A stretch of 64,000 nt of DNA from Cedecea neteri (GTDB lineage Bacteria > Pseudomonadota > Gammaproteobacteria > Enterobacterales > Enterobacteriaceae): positions 558,001-622,000 of the forward strand of contig NZ_CP009459.1 in the NCBI RefSeq assembly GCF_000758325.1, read 5' to 3'. Numbering within the stretch: the first letter of the stretch is position 1; each line of letters opens with the position of its first letter. The translations under genes were made by a program, and so were the position numbers. The notes beneath the pieces were generated by a model. The model saw only the letters and a program-made list of their open reading frames with translations. It had not been told where the DNA came from and made no database searches. This document shows positions 7,426-16,727 of the stretch, in pieces.

Positions 7426-8079
7426 TTAAGCACCAGAAGATTGCGCGGCTAATTCACGCAGTTGACCTGAGCTGAGAATCGTCACGCCTTCCCAAACGGG
7501 GTTGAACGCCTCGAAAAGCAGGGCTTTTGCCACATCCAGCGATTCGATAGCCTTGAGATTGCCGGGCAGCATTTTAAAAATCGGCAGCATGACGACTTCG
7601 TTTAAGCGACGGGCCTGACGATGCCCCAGCAGCATTGAGGGGCGGGCAATAGTCAGACGCGGCCAGTTTTGCGCTATCAACGCATCTTCCATTTCGCCCT
7701 TCACGCGGTTGTAGAAAAACGGCGAGCGGCTGTTCGCTCCCAGCGCGCTGACCACCAGCATCTGTTTTGCCCCAAGCCGCTGGCCCGTAAGAGCGGTGTC
7801 CACCACCAGCGTGTAATCGACGAGGATAAAAGCTTCTTTGCTGCCTGCCTCACGAAGCGTTGTCCCCAGGCAACAAAAGACGAGATCAACCGGTTCCGTG
7901 ACTTGTGCAAGGGCGTCCGAAAGCTGCGGATCGTGAGGATTAACAACTTTGTTCAGCGCTACCGGCAGCGGGCGGCGGGTGGGTGCCACAATCGAGGTGA
8001 TGCGCGAGTCCTGACTAAGCAGGCGGAGCAAATGGCCGCCCACAAGCCCCGTGGCGCCGACGATCAGAACACGACTCAT
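7426..8079 (-). CDS. yraR: NAD(P)-binding Rossmann protein (HTATIP2-like)
   Basis: A 217-residue short-chain, atypical SDR-type protein close to E. coli YraR. The dinucleotide-binding glycine motif [18 protein letters not shown] is at the N-terminus; VFCCLGTT and [24 protein letters not shown] follow, the latter holding the usual YxxxK-like pair (Y...K). It is soluble with no signal peptide. It lies 77 bp upstream of yraQ on the same strand and may be cotranscribed with it. Its reaction is not known; a reductase or epimerase acting on a small metabolite is plausible from the fold. Confidence 0.9.
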   Translation of the reverse strand: MSRVLIVGATGLVGGHLLRLLSQDSRITSIVAPTRRPLPVALNKVVNPHDPQLSDALAQVTEPVDLVFCCLGTTLREAGSKEAFILVDYTLVVDTALTGQRLGAKQMLVVSALGANSRSPFFYNRVKGEMEDALIAQNWPRLTIARPSMLLGHRQARRLNEVVMLPIFKMLPGNLKAIESLDVAKALLFEAFNPVWEGVTILSSGQLRELAAQSSGA

Positions 8080-8099
8080 ACTGCCTCCTGAGAATTAAT

Positions 8100-8528
8100 T
8101 TACTCGTCACGTAGCCAGTGTAGCTTTTTCCCGAAGCCGAGCGTGTTGTCCGTCATTTTTAGCTCATCCAGCCGAATTTCCCACATCGGAGCCGACATGA
8201 CTTTGGCTATCGGGAAACGCTTCAGGTAACGAATACGGAAGTCAGCCGCTTCTTCTGCCGCCAACAGCCGAATTTCCCCCCGGAACTGCACGCCGCGGAT
8301 AAGCGCCACGGTTTTGGGCTGGCCGTTTATCGTCCCGGCTACCGGGGCCTGCTCCCCAATCAGCTCGCCGTGGCGGGATGAAGTTTCGCTCAGCAGATAA
8401 AAGGCCACGCGTTCCGGGTCGAAAATGTAAAACGCGTTCGCACACCAAAGCGAGTGCCCACTGCCCACGCAGTAGCTCAGAACATGTTGTTTTGTCAGCC
8501 AGCGGCTGATGGCATTGAGTGATTCCAT
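8100..8528 (-). CDS. yhbP: UPF0306 protein, flavin-reductase-like split barrel
   Basis: A 142-residue protein of the YhbP family, related to the pyridoxamine-phosphate-oxidase-like split barrel. Recognisable stretches are [46 protein letters not shown] and [21 protein letters not shown] chose the ATG at 8528, with AGGATG spaced suitably upstream, because it aligns with the E. coli start; an ATG two codons earlier leaves no room for a ribosome site. yhbO, which separates yraR and yhbP in E. coli, is absent: only 20 bp lie between them. The role is unknown. Confidence 0.9.
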   Translation of the reverse strand: MESLNAISRWLTKQHVLSYCVGSGHSLWCANAFYIFDPERVAFYLLSETSSRHGELIGEQAPVAGTINGQPKTVALIRGVQFRGEIRLLAAEEAADFRIRYLKRFPIAKVMSAPMWEIRLDELKMTDNTLGFGKKLHWLRDE

Positions 8529-8581
8529 CGTCATCCTGAACAGTGTTACTCTGCGACAAATGTTAATTATGCGCCCGTCCT

Positions 8582-8875
8582 ATGACTTCCTGGTATCTCT
8601 ATTTAATTCGCTGCCCCGATAACCGCCTTTATACCGGCATTACCACCGACGTAGCTCGCCGCTTTGCCCAGCATCAGTCAGGGAAAGGAGCCAAGGCGCT
8701 GCGCGGTAAAGGGGTGCTGGATTTGGTGTTTAGCCAGGTGGTGGGAAACCGGTCGCTGGCGCTGCGGGCCGAATACCGAATTAAACAGTTGAGCAAGGCC
8801 GAGAAAGAGCGGCTGGTGGCGGGAAAGATAGCCCTTGAAGACCTGCTCGCAAGCCTTCAAGGGGAAACTCGCTAA
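8582..8875 (+). CDS. yhbQ: GIY-YIG nuclease-superfamily protein
   Basis: A 97-residue protein consisting of one GIY-YIG domain: [20 protein letters not shown] holds the two signature strands (the GIY/YIG positions read LYL and YTG), followed by [21 protein letters not shown] with the catalytic-type arginine and the helix. E. coli YhbQ is about 100 residues. The superfamily cuts branched or damaged DNA; YhbQ has been linked to DNA degradation and repair in E. coli, but I would not assert a substrate. The gene is divergent from yhbP and its last 4 bases overlap the convergent yhbS. Confidence 0.92.
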   Translation: MTSWYLYLIRCPDNRLYTGITTDVARRFAQHQSGKGAKALRGKGVLDLVFSQVVGNRSLALRAEYRIKQLSKAEKERLVAGKIALEDLLASLQGETR

Positions 8876-9375
8876 ACGGTGTTGAAGTGGTCAGAATACT
8901 CCACCAGGCCACTGACGCCGTTCAGGGCATCATCCGCCAGCGGATGAACCTGGAATGCCGCTTCGGTGCCAGGCCAGCGGCAGCGCAGACCGTAACGGGC
9001 CGCTGGCTGGAAACCAAGATGACCGTACATTTCCGGCGAGCCCAGCGTGACCACGGCGGCATAGCCAAACTCATTCAGAGAATCCAGCCCTTCGTATACC
9101 AGCTGTTTGGCAATGCCCTGCCCGCGAACCGACTCATCTACCGCCAGCGGCGCAAGCCCCACCCACTGTAGCTCTTCACCTTCTACCGCGACCGGGCTGA
9201 AGGCCACGTAGCCAATCACCTGCCCTTCATCGTCGGTGGCGACGAGGCCCAGCGTTAACAGCCCGTCTTCCCGCAGCGCTTTCACCAGCTCAGCTTCGCC
9301 GTCACCTTCAAAGGAACGGCGCAGCAGCGCGTCGATGCCGGGAGCATCAATGGGAATTTCTACACGAATTAACAT
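8872..9375 (-). CDS. yhbS: GNAT-family N-acetyltransferase
   Basis: A 167-residue acetyltransferase, the same length as E. coli YhbS and closely similar from the start ([20 protein letters not shown]). Motif A of the acetyl-CoA site is [23 protein letters not shown], with the expected R-G-Q-G-I/A phosphate loop (about residues 84-91). The C-terminus is YSDHFNTV. It is cytoplasmic; the acceptor substrate is not defined by sequence. The start overlaps the end of ubiT by 7 bases, so it is probably cotranscribed with ubiT (ubiT-yhbS). Confidence 0.93.
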   Translation of the reverse strand: MLIRVEIPIDAPGIDALLRRSFEGDGEAELVKALREDGLLTLGLVATDDEGQVIGYVAFSPVAVEGEELQWVGLAPLAVDESVRGQGIAKQLVYEGLDSLNEFGYAAVVTLGSPEMYGHLGFQPAARYGLRCRWPGTEAAFQVHPLADDALNGVSGLVEYSDHFNTV

Positions 9376-9893
9376 GGCTCACCTATCGAATTACTTTCAG
9401 GGGCGGCGTTGTGTTTCAAACCCGCCTCAACAAAATCAGCCAGCTGTAATAGCAGGATACGCAGCGGTTTAGGCATGATATCCAGCTCAATGGCATCCAT
9501 TAGATTCTTCACATATAACCCGAGTTCCGTGTCGCCCTCAATGACCAGACGACGCTGGAAAAACAGAGTATCAGGATCCTGCTTGCGAGCGGCGATCAGC
9601 AACAGATCGTTGGCCTCAGCGCTAAAGCTCACATCTGCAGGTGCATCGTCGCACACCAGCAGCTTATTGTCCTCAACGGAAGTAAACCACTTCAGGCCCA
9701 GATCGCGCACTTCAATACTTAGCCAGCGGCCTGCCAGAAAGTCCAGCTCGCCATCCTGCAGAGCCTGACGGAACTGCCAGCCCAGCACCTGCTCCAGTAC
9801 CTGACGCTTAACGGCAAAGGGGGTTAACTTGACCGGAACCCGCAGCAAAGAAGGACCAGCCTGAACCAGGCGAGAACGCAGTTTATCGAACAC
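9369..9893 (-). CDS. ubiT: SCP2-domain lipid carrier for O2-independent ubiquinone synthesis
   Basis: A 174-residue SCP2 sterol-carrier-like protein, formerly YhbT, exactly the E. coli length. I use the GTG at 9893 because AAAGGAG lies 7 bases upstream and the protein then starts (M)FDKLRSRLVQAGPS. Landmarks include GELDFLAGRWLSIEV, ADVSFSAEANDLLLIAARKQDPDTLFFQRRL and ELGLYVKNLMDAIEL. In the anaerobic pathway UbiT is the lipid-binding counterpart of UbiJ and works with UbiU and UbiV. It is divergent from ubiU across 255 bp. Confidence 0.94.
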   Translation of the reverse strand: MFDKLRSRLVQAGPSLLRVPVKLTPFAVKRQVLEQVLGWQFRQALQDGELDFLAGRWLSIEVRDLGLKWFTSVEDNKLLVCDDAPADVSFSAEANDLLLIAARKQDPDTLFFQRRLVIEGDTELGLYVKNLMDAIELDIMPKPLRILLLQLADFVEAGLKHNAAPESNSIGEPC

Positions 9894-10148
9894 GGGTTTA
9901 GCTCCTTTAAAAGATTTGCCGCTATTTTGCCATAACGACAATTCCCGATGGCGCGCCAAATCAACAATTCCGCAGGTTGCGGCGGGGCTGAATTGGCGAC
10001 GGCGATACTAAGCAATACGCCTTTCTCTGCCCCAAATCAAAAATTGTCGCCGACAGGTTAACTAAAATCCCGGTTCGTTAACAATTTTGCTGCCCGTCCC
10101 TGTGCAGCGCGGGCATATATTCATGCCCCCTATGATTCAGGATAAAAT

Positions 10149-11144
10149 ATGGAGTTGCTTTGCCCAGCCGGAAACCTTCCGGCGTTGAAAGCGGCCATCG
10201 ATAACGGTGCAGATGCGGTGTACATCGGCCTGAAAGATGATACCAATGCGCGTCATTTTGCCGGTCTTAATTTCACCGAGAAAAAGCTGCAAGAAGCCGT
10301 CAGCTACGTGCATCTTCGCGGCCGTAAGCTGCATATTGCCATCAATACTTTTGCCCACCCGGACGGTTACTCCCGCTGGCAGCGGGCGGTTGATATGGCC
10401 GCCCAGTTGGGTGCCGATGCGCTGATCCTGGCGGATTTAGCCATGCTGGAATATGCCGCTGAACGCTATCCACACATCGAGCGCCATGTATCGGTGCAGG
10501 CTTCGGCCACCAATGAAGAAGCGATCCGGTTCTATCATCGCCACTTCGATGTTGCCCGCGTGGTGCTACCGCGCGTGCTTTCCATTCATCAGGTTAAACA
10601 GCTCGCTCGCGTCACGCCAGTGCCACTGGAAGTTTTCGCTTTTGGCAGCCTGTGCATTATGGCGGAAGGGCGTTGCTATCTTTCGTCTTACCTTACCGGC
10701 GAGTCGCCCAATACCGTGGGGGCCTGCTCTCCGGCCCGCTTTGTACGCTGGCAGCAGACGTCCCAGGGGCTGGAATCCCGCCTCAACGATGTGCTGATTG
10801 ACCGCTATCAAGACGGTGAAAATGCGGGCTATCCCACCCTCTGCAAAGGGCGTTATCTGGTTGACGACAGGCCTTATCACGCGCTGGAAGAACCCACCAG
10901 CCTTAACACGCTCGAACTGCTGCCGGAGTTGCTCAACGCCAATATTGCGTCGGTGAAAATCGAGGGCCGCCAGCGCAGTCCGGCTTATGTTACTCAGGTG
11001 GCAAAAGTCTGGCGCCAGGCCATCGATCGCTGCATGGCCGATCCTAAAGGCTACCAGGCCCAGCCCGCCTGGATGGAGGCCCTGGGTTCTATGGCCGAAG
11101 GCACGCAAACAACGCTCGGTGCCTATCACCGCAAATGGCAGTAG
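10149..11144 (+). CDS. ubiU: O2-independent ubiquinone hydroxylase component, U32 family
   Basis: A 331-residue peptidase-U32-like protein (formerly YhbU). All four cysteines reported to bind the 4Fe-4S cluster in E. coli UbiU are present at the same numbers: C169, C176, C193 and C232 (SLCIMAEGRC, GACSPARF, PTLCKGRY). With UbiV it forms the heterodimer that hydroxylates ubiquinone precursors without oxygen, using prephenate as hydroxyl donor. The start MELLCPAGNLPALKAAIDNG is as in E. coli. ubiV follows after 8 bases, so the two form an operon. The 255-bp gap to ubiT must hold both promoters; I searched it for an FNR site and saw only half-sites. Confidence 0.97.
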   Translation: MELLCPAGNLPALKAAIDNGADAVYIGLKDDTNARHFAGLNFTEKKLQEAVSYVHLRGRKLHIAINTFAHPDGYSRWQRAVDMAAQLGADALILADLAMLEYAAERYPHIERHVSVQASATNEEAIRFYHRHFDVARVVLPRVLSIHQVKQLARVTPVPLEVFAFGSLCIMAEGRCYLSSYLTGESPNTVGACSPARFVRWQQTSQGLESRLNDVLIDRYQDGENAGYPTLCKGRYLVDDRPYHALEEPTSLNTLELLPELLNANIASVKIEGRQRSPAYVTQVAKVWRQAIDRCMADPKGYQAQPAWMEALGSMAEGTQTTLGAYHRKWQ

Positions 11145-11152
11145 GGGAAAGC

Positions 11153-12031
11153 ATGAAATATTCATTAGGGCCGGTGCTTTACTATTGGCCGAAAGAGACG
11201 CTGGAAAAGTTTTATCAGGCCGCGGCGAAAAGCCGGGCCGATGTTATTTACCTCGGCGAAGCGGTATGCAGCAAGCGCCGGGCAACCAAAGTCGGCGACT
11301 GGCTGGATATGGCGAAAATGCTCGCAGGCCAGGGCAAGCAGGTGGTGCTTTCCACGCTCGCGCTGGTGCAGGCTCCGTCCGAATTGGGTGAACTGAAGCG
11401 CTATGTAGAAAACGGCGACTTTCTGATTGAAGCCAATGATATCGGCAGCGTGAATATGGCCGCCGAGCGCAAACTGCCGTTTGTCGCCGGACATGCGCTC
11501 AACTGCTATAACGCCGTGACGCTGCGCCTGCTATTAAAACAAGGCATGATGCGCTGGTGTATGCCGGTCGAGCTTTCCCGCGACTGGTTAGCCAATATGC
11601 TCAACCAGTGCGATGAGCTCGGTATTCGTGACAAATTCGAAGTGGAAGTCCTGAGCTATGGCCATCTGCCGCTGGCTTATTCCGCCCGCTGCTTTACCGC
11701 CCGCTCAGAAGACCGCGCCAAGGACGAATGCGAAACTTGCTGCATTAAATACCCCAATGGCCGGGATATGCGCTCTCAGGAGCAGCAACAGGTCTTTGTG
11801 CTGAACGGCATTCAGACCATGAGCGGCTATGTCTATAACCTCGGCAATGAGCTGACGTCGATGAAAGGGCTGGTGGATATCGTTCGCCTGTCGCCTATGG
11901 GCTTAGGGACGCTGGATATTTTGAATGCCTTTCGTGCCAACGAAAACGGCGGGGCGCCGCTGCCGCTGGCTAACCGCAGCGACTGTAACGGCTACTGGCG
12001 ACGCGTCGCCGGGCTGGAGCTTCGGGCCTGA
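11153..12031 (+). CDS. ubiV: O2-independent ubiquinone hydroxylase component, U32 family
   Basis: A 292-residue partner of UbiU (formerly YhbV). Cysteines 39, 180, 193 and 197, the cluster ligands known from E. coli UbiV, are all present (GEAVCSKRRA, SARCFTARS, DECETCC). The ATG at 11153 follows AGGGGAAAGC and gives MKYSLGPVLYYWPKE, aligning with the family; an upstream in-frame codon inside ubiU is less likely. UbiUV makes ubiquinone under anaerobic or microaerobic conditions and prepares cells for the return of oxygen, a theme shared with nrdDG and arcB in this window. Confidence 0.97.
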   Translation: MKYSLGPVLYYWPKETLEKFYQAAAKSRADVIYLGEAVCSKRRATKVGDWLDMAKMLAGQGKQVVLSTLALVQAPSELGELKRYVENGDFLIEANDIGSVNMAAERKLPFVAGHALNCYNAVTLRLLLKQGMMRWCMPVELSRDWLANMLNQCDELGIRDKFEVEVLSYGHLPLAYSARCFTARSEDRAKDECETCCIKYPNGRDMRSQEQQQVFVLNGIQTMSGYVYNLGNELTSMKGLVDIVRLSPMGLGTLDILNAFRANENGGAPLPLANRSDCNGYWRRVAGLELRA

Positions 12032-12174
12032 TAATAGCTCACTTTGTTAACAAATTTGGTCATCGTTTAATGCACTATTAAGAGTGCAGCTTTTCTGGCC
12101 GGCGCGGTATTCCTGCGCCAGGCTGGAAGAAGACCTTCAATCTGATGACTACGCTGTAACAAAAGTGAGCGGTT

Positions 12175-13182
12175 ATGACTGACAAAAATGTTGCTTTCTC
12201 GGTGCTGGATTTAGCACCGATCCCTCAAGGCTCCTCGGCGCAGGAGGCTTTTTCCCACTCTCTGGATCTCGCCCGGCTGGCTGAAAAGCGCGGCTACCAC
12301 CGCTATTGGTTGGCGGAACACCACAATATGGTTGGTATTGCCAGCGCGGCCACGTCGGTACTGATTGGCTATCTGGCCGCGAATACTACCACGCTGCATT
12401 TAGGTTCCGGCGGCGTGATGCTGCCAAACCATTCCCCGCTGGTGATTGCCGAGCAGTTCGGTACCCTGAATGCGCTCTATCCTGGGCGAATCGATCTCGG
12501 GCTTGGCCGTGCGCCGGGCAGCGATCAGCCGACGATGAGAGCACTGCGACGCCATATGAGCGGCGACGTGGATAACTTCCCCCGGGATGTTGCTGACCTG
12601 GTGGACTGGTTTGACGCCCGCGATCCGAACCCGCATGTGCGCCCCGTGCCGGGTTATGGTGAAAAGGTGCCGGTCTGGCTGTTAGGCTCCAGCCTGTATG
12701 GCGCTCAACTGGCGGCACAGCTGGGCTTGCCGTTTGCTTTTGCTTCGCACTTTGCGCCAGACATGCTGTTCCGGGCGCTGCAACTCTATCGCGAGAATTT
12801 CAAACCGTCCGAGCGGCTGGCAAAACCTTATGCGATGGTGTGCATCAATATCGTGGCGGCAGACAGCACCCGCGATGCCGAATTCCTGTTTACTTCCATG
12901 CAGCAGGCGTTTGTTCGCCTCCGTCGCGGCGAAACCGGCCAGCTTCCACCGCCGGTGGAGAATATGCATCAGCTTTGGTCTGCCTCTGAGCAATATGGGG
13001 TTCAGCAGGCGCTGAGCATGTCTCTGGTAGGGGATAAAGCGAAGGTGCGTCACGGCCTGGAGTCGGTTCTGCGCGAAACTGAAGCGGATGAAATAATGGT
13101 TAACGGCCAGATTTTCGATCATCAGGCGCGCTTACGTTCGTTCGATTTGGCAATGCAGGTGAAAGAAGAGCTTTTAGGCTAG
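12175..13182 (+). CDS. yhbW: Luciferase-like flavin monooxygenase
   Basis: A 335-residue bacterial-luciferase-fold protein, the same length as E. coli YhbW. The family signature is clear: [47 protein letters not shown], and [13 protein letters not shown]. Proteins of this type use reduced flavin and oxygen to oxidise a small organic substrate, but the YhbW substrate is unknown. It stands alone between ubiV (143 bp upstream) and a strong terminator. Its neighbours make ubiquinone without oxygen, whereas this family normally needs oxygen. Confidence 0.93.
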   Translation: MTDKNVAFSVLDLAPIPQGSSAQEAFSHSLDLARLAEKRGYHRYWLAEHHNMVGIASAATSVLIGYLAANTTTLHLGSGGVMLPNHSPLVIAEQFGTLNALYPGRIDLGLGRAPGSDQPTMRALRRHMSGDVDNFPRDVADLVDWFDARDPNPHVRPVPGYGEKVPVWLLGSSLYGAQLAAQLGLPFAFASHFAPDMLFRALQLYRENFKPSERLAKPYAMVCINIVAADSTRDAEFLFTSMQQAFVRLRRGETGQLPPPVENMHQLWSASEQYGVQQALSMSLVGDKAKVRHGLESVLRETEADEIMVNGQIFDHQARLRSFDLAMQVKEELLG

Positions 13183-13191
13183 CGTCGTGTG

Positions 13192-13215
13192 GGGCCCTCC
13201 CGGCTCGGAGGGCCC
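13192..13215. terminator. Bidirectional hairpin between yhbW and mtr
   Basis: GGGCCCTCC at 13192-13200 and GGAGGGCCC at 13207-13215 form a perfect 9-bp GC-rich stem with a 6-base loop between two convergent genes. A T-rich tail (GTTAGTCTTTATTTA) follows on the plus strand. Confidence 0.8.
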
Positions 13216-13223
13216 GTTAGTCT

Positions 13224-14468
13224 TTATTTATAAACCGGCAGGACGTCGAAGGTAGACAGGATGTGTACCAGCGCATTGCCCACGCCAAAGATCAGAATCA
13301 GGGCGATCATAGGCTTGCCACCCCAGACGCGGAATTTCGGGCTGCCGAAACGTTTACGTGATTTTCTCGCCAGCAGCGCAGGGACAATGGCCGCCCAGAT
13401 AGTCGCCGCCAGTCCCGCATAGCCAATCGCATACAGGAAGCCGTTCGGCCACAGCAGGCCACCGACAATCGGCGGGGCGAAAGTCAGCAGCGCCGTTTTC
13501 AAACGCCCCATTGCGGAATCGTCAAACCCAAACAGATCCGCCAGGTAATCGAACAACCCCAGCGTGACGCCGAGGAATGAACTCGCCACCGCAAAGTTCG
13601 AGAACACCACCAGTAACAGATCCAGGCTTCGGCTGTTGAGCACGCCGCTCAGCGCCTGCACCAGCACGTCAATGTTTCCGCCCTTCTCCGCGATACCAAT
13701 AAACTCAGGGCGTGGAATATTCCCCATCGTGCCCAGCAGCCAGATGGTATACAGCCCCAGCGCCATCAGCGTGCCGTAAACCAGGCAGCGAATAATGGTG
13801 CGAGGATCTTTGCCGTAATACTTCATCAGGCTTGGCACGTTACCGTGATAGCCAAAAGAGGCCAGGCAAAACGGCAGCGTCATTAATAAATAGGGCGTGT
13901 AGGAGGTATTGCTCTCCGCCACGTTAAATAGCGTTGCTGGCGTGACGTGCCCAAGCAGGCTGCCGAAGGTCAGGAAGAAAGTAATGACTTTTGCGCCGAG
14001 CACAATCGCCGTCATGCGGCTAACCGCTTTGGTACTCAGCCAGACTATAAACGCCACCACCAGCGCAAAGACTAGCCCCGCCAGGCGAGCCGGCACGTCC
14101 AGCGACATCTCCGAAAACGTATGGTGCAGGATGGAGCCACTGGCCGAAATATAGGCGTAAGTCAGGATATAAAGCACAAACGCAATCGACAGGCCGTTGA
14201 TCGCATTCCAGCCGCGCCCCAGCAAGTCTTTAGTGATGGTGTCGAAGCTGGAACCGATGCGGTAGTTCAGGTTCGCCTCCAGGATCATCAGCCCGGAATG
14301 CAGCATACAGAACCAGGTAAAGACCAGCGCGGCCAGCGACCAGAAGAACCAGGCCCCCGACATCACCACCGGGAGCGAAAACATCCCTGCACCAATGATT
14401 GTTCCACCGATGATCATCACCCCGCCAATTAACGAAGGCTTTGTGCCGGGGGCGGTTAACGTTGTCAT
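13224..14468 (-). CDS. mtr: High-affinity tryptophan transporter
   Basis: A 414-residue inner-membrane amino-acid permease of the aromatic amino-acid HAAAP family, exactly the E. coli Mtr length. It begins [20 protein letters not shown], with the [13 protein letters not shown] motif in the first membrane helix and about eleven hydrophobic segments. It imports tryptophan (and indole) by proton symport. I rejected the longer start 39 codons upstream because it would add a hydrophobic extension absent from the family and cover the operator. A TrpR-operator-like sequence lies 52-69 bp upstream of the start. Confidence 0.96.
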   Translation of the reverse strand: MTTLTAPGTKPSLIGGVMIIGGTIIGAGMFSLPVVMSGAWFFWSLAALVFTWFCMLHSGLMILEANLNYRIGSSFDTITKDLLGRGWNAINGLSIAFVLYILTYAYISASGSILHHTFSEMSLDVPARLAGLVFALVVAFIVWLSTKAVSRMTAIVLGAKVITFFLTFGSLLGHVTPATLFNVAESNTSYTPYLLMTLPFCLASFGYHGNVPSLMKYYGKDPRTIIRCLVYGTLMALGLYTIWLLGTMGNIPRPEFIGIAEKGGNIDVLVQALSGVLNSRSLDLLLVVFSNFAVASSFLGVTLGLFDYLADLFGFDDSAMGRLKTALLTFAPPIVGGLLWPNGFLYAIGYAGLAATIWAAIVPALLARKSRKRFGSPKFRVWGGKPMIALILIFGVGNALVHILSTFDVLPVYK

Positions 14469-14519
14469 ATCGAATCCCTGAAAAACTGAGCATGACGAAA
14501 TTGTCTTATGCGGCTCATT

Positions 14520-14537
14520 GTACCAGTACATGAGTAC
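14520..14537 (-). promoter_or_regulatory. Candidate TrpR operator upstream of mtr
   Basis: Read on the minus strand, the site is GTACTCATGTACTGGTAC. It agrees at 13 of 18 positions with the TrpR operator consensus GTACTAGTTAACTAGTAC, with both outer GTAC halves intact. E. coli mtr is repressed by TrpR and activated by TyrR. The position just upstream of mtr supports the call; no clear TyrR box was found. Confidence 0.6.
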
Positions 14538-14550
14538 AAAGGGGATAAAA

Positions 14551-14580
14551 AAAACCCCGATTGCAATAACCGGGGCTTTT
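14551..14580 (-). terminator. deaD terminator
   Basis: On the minus strand CCCCG and CGGGG flank an 11-base loop and are followed by a run of eight T (plus-strand A-run at about 14547-14554). It lies 42 bp past the deaD stop and before the mtr control region. Confidence 0.85.
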
Positions 14581-14621
14581 ATCACTGCCGTTTAAAAATA
14601 AGACGGCAGATTATAGGTCAA

Positions 14622-16547
14622 TTATGCATCACCGAAGCGACGACGTGCGGTTGCAGCTCCGTCTTCGCGACGCGGGCCACGGCCACCTTCACGGCGTTCA
14701 CCGCTGAAGCTACGACCAGCACCTGCACCAGCGCCTTCGCGACGTGGACCACGACCGCCTTCACGACGCTCGCCGCCGAAACCACGGCCACCGTCACGAC
14801 CGCCACGGCGTTCGCCGCTGCGCTCTGGACGAGGCTGCGCGTCACCCAGCAGCTGCATATTCATCGGCTTGTTCAGAATACGAGTGCGGGTAAAGTGCTG
14901 CAGAACTTCACCCGGCATGCCTTTCGGCAGCTCGATGGTGGAGTGAGTCCCGAACAGTTTGATGTTACCGATGTAACGGCTGCTGATGTCGCCTTCGTTA
15001 GCGATAGCGCCAACGATGTGACGCACTTCAACGCCATCGTCACGGCCAACTTCGATGCGATACAGTTCCATATCGCCAGCATCGCGACGTTCACGACGTG
15101 GACGATCTTCACCACCGCGCTCTGGACGGTCGCCACGTGGGCCACGGTCATTACGGTCGCCGCGACGTTCGAAGCGATCGTCACGCTCTTTGAATTCGCG
15201 ACGTGGGCGCATCGGTGCATCTGGTGGCAGGATCAGAGGACGTTCACCCTGAGCCATTTTCAGCAGTGCTGCAGCCAGCGTTTCGATGTCCAGCTCTTCT
15301 TCAGCGGAAGGCTGAATTTTTGCCAGCAGGCCACGGTACAGATCCAGATCGCTGCTTTCCAGCTGCTGCTGAACTTTAGCGGCGAATTTAGCCAGACGAC
15401 GCTCGCCCAGCAGATCTGCGTTTGGCAGCTCTACTTCAGGGATCGTCAGCTTCATGGTGCGTTCGATGTTGCGCAGCAGACGACGCTCGCGGTTCTCAAC
15501 GAACAGCAGCGCACGGCCTGCACGACCAGCACGACCGGTACGGCCGATACGGTGAACGTAAGATTCAGAGTCCATCGGGATGTCGTAGTTAACAACCAGA
15601 CTGATACGCTCCACGTCCAGGCCACGGGCCGCAACGTCGGTGGCGATCAGGATGTCCAGACGACCATCTTTCAGGCGCTCCAGGGTCTGTTCACGCAGCG
15701 CCTGGTTCATGTCCCCGTTCAGCGCGGCACTGTTATAACCGCTGCGCTCCAGCGCTTCAGCCACTTCCAGGGTCGCGTTTTTGGTACGAACGAAGATAAT
15801 CGCCGCATCAAAGTCTTCTGCTTCCAGGAAACGAACCAGCGCTTCGTTTTTACGCATGCCATAAACAGACCAGAAGCTCTGGCTGATGTCCGGGCGAGTA
15901 GTCACGCTGGACTGAATACGCACTTCCTGAGGATCTTTCATGAAGCGACGGGTAATGCGACGAATCGCTTCCGGCATGGTGGCAGAGAACAGCGCGGTCT
16001 GATGTTCAGCCGGGATCTGCGCCATGATGGTTTCAACGTCTTCGATGAAGCCCATACGCAGCATTTCATCCGCTTCATCCAGGACCAGACCTTTCAGGCC
16101 GGACAGGTTCAGGGTACCGCGTTTCAGGTGGTCAAGCAGACGCCCTGGAGTACCAACAACAATCTGTGGACCCTGACGCAGAGCGCGCAGCTGCACGTCA
16201 TAACGCTGGCCGCCGTAAAGGGCCACAACGTTCACGCCGTGCATGTGTTTAGAGAAATCCGTCATGGCTTCAGCAACCTGAACCGCCAGTTCGCGGGTCG
16301 GGGCCAGCACCAGGATTTGTGGTGCTTTCAGCTCAGGATCGAGGTTGTTCAGCAGCGGCAGAGAGAACGCTGCAGTTTTACCGCTACCGGTCTGGGCCAT
16401 ACCCAGAACGTCGCGGCCATTCAGCAGATGTGGAATACATTCTGCCTGAATTGGTGATGGCTTTTCGTAGCCCAGATCGTTCAGGGCCTGAATGATGGAG
16501 GCGTGCAGCCCCAGATCAGAAAAAGTGGTTTCGATGATATCAGTCAT
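14622..16547 (-). CDS. deaD: Cold-shock DEAD-box RNA helicase CsdA/DeaD
   Basis: About 641 residues. The helicase core carries AQTGSGKT (motif I), PTRELA (Ia), GTPGR (Ib), DEAD (II), SAT (III), ARGLD (V) and [11 protein letters not shown] (VI). The C-terminal part has an RNA-binding domain ([21 protein letters not shown]) and an arginine/glycine-rich tail with a repeated [12 protein letters not shown] unit. DeaD unwinds RNA in 50S ribosome assembly and mRNA decay, above all in the cold, where it joins RNase E and PNPase. I favour the ATG at 16547 (MTDIIETTF), as it overlaps the end of yrbN; an ATG three codons upstream is possible. Confidence 0.96.
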   Translation of the reverse strand: MTDIIETTFSDLGLHASIIQALNDLGYEKPSPIQAECIPHLLNGRDVLGMAQTGSGKTAAFSLPLLNNLDPELKAPQILVLAPTRELAVQVAEAMTDFSKHMHGVNVVALYGGQRYDVQLRALRQGPQIVVGTPGRLLDHLKRGTLNLSGLKGLVLDEADEMLRMGFIEDVETIMAQIPAEHQTALFSATMPEAIRRITRRFMKDPQEVRIQSSVTTRPDISQSFWSVYGMRKNEALVRFLEAEDFDAAIIFVRTKNATLEVAEALERSGYNSAALNGDMNQALREQTLERLKDGRLDILIATDVAARGLDVERISLVVNYDIPMDSESYVHRIGRTGRAGRAGRALLFVENRERRLLRNIERTMKLTIPEVELPNADLLGERRLAKFAAKVQQQLESSDLDLYRGLLAKIQPSAEEELDIETLAAALLKMAQGERPLILPPDAPMRPRREFKERDDRFERRGDRNDRGPRGDRPERGGEDRPRRERRDAGDMELYRIEVGRDDGVEVRHIVGAIANEGDISSRYIGNIKLFGTHSTIELPKGMPGEVLQHFTRTRILNKPMNMQLLGDAQPRPERSGERRGGRDGGRGFGGERREGGRGPRREGAGAGAGRSFSGERREGGRGPRREDGAATARRRFGDA

Positions 16548-16617
16548 GTAGTACATGTGCCTCGTTGATGGCGGCCAGTCTACGTAACTCATCGTGAAAT
16601 TGATCTGCAATTTTCAT
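16540..16617 (-). CDS. yrbN: Small protein YrbN, overlapping the deaD start
   Basis: A 25-codon reading frame, [18 protein letters not shown]..., ends in TGA within the first codons of deaD (16540-16542), so its last 8 bases overlap the start of deaD. The peptide strongly resembles my recollection of E. coli YrbN, a small protein between nlpI and deaD. Conservation of the frame argues that it is translated, and the overlap suggests translational coupling to deaD. Function is unknown. The upstream ribosome site is weak. Confidence 0.82.
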   Translation of the reverse strand: MKIADQFHDELRRLAAINEAHVLHD

Positions 16618-16727
16618 TGAAAAGTGTGAACCGGCTCAAATTTGATTGATTAACGAACAAAAACGCCCTCACCCGTGAAGGTGATGACTTTAGTTAAAAA
16701 GTTTATGGGACGATCGTTGTTCGTCAG

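Noticed and set aside
9894-10148. FNR site in the ubiT-ubiU divergent gap
   Set aside because: Only isolated ATCAA/TTGAT half-sites were found; none pairs with a second half at the right spacing, so no site is called.
14508-16457. A 649-codon open frame on the plus strand opposite deaD
   Set aside because: It mirrors deaD codon structure, with Thr/Ala/Phe/Gln low-complexity runs opposite the Arg/Gly tail, no ribosome site, and no family features. deaD is certain.
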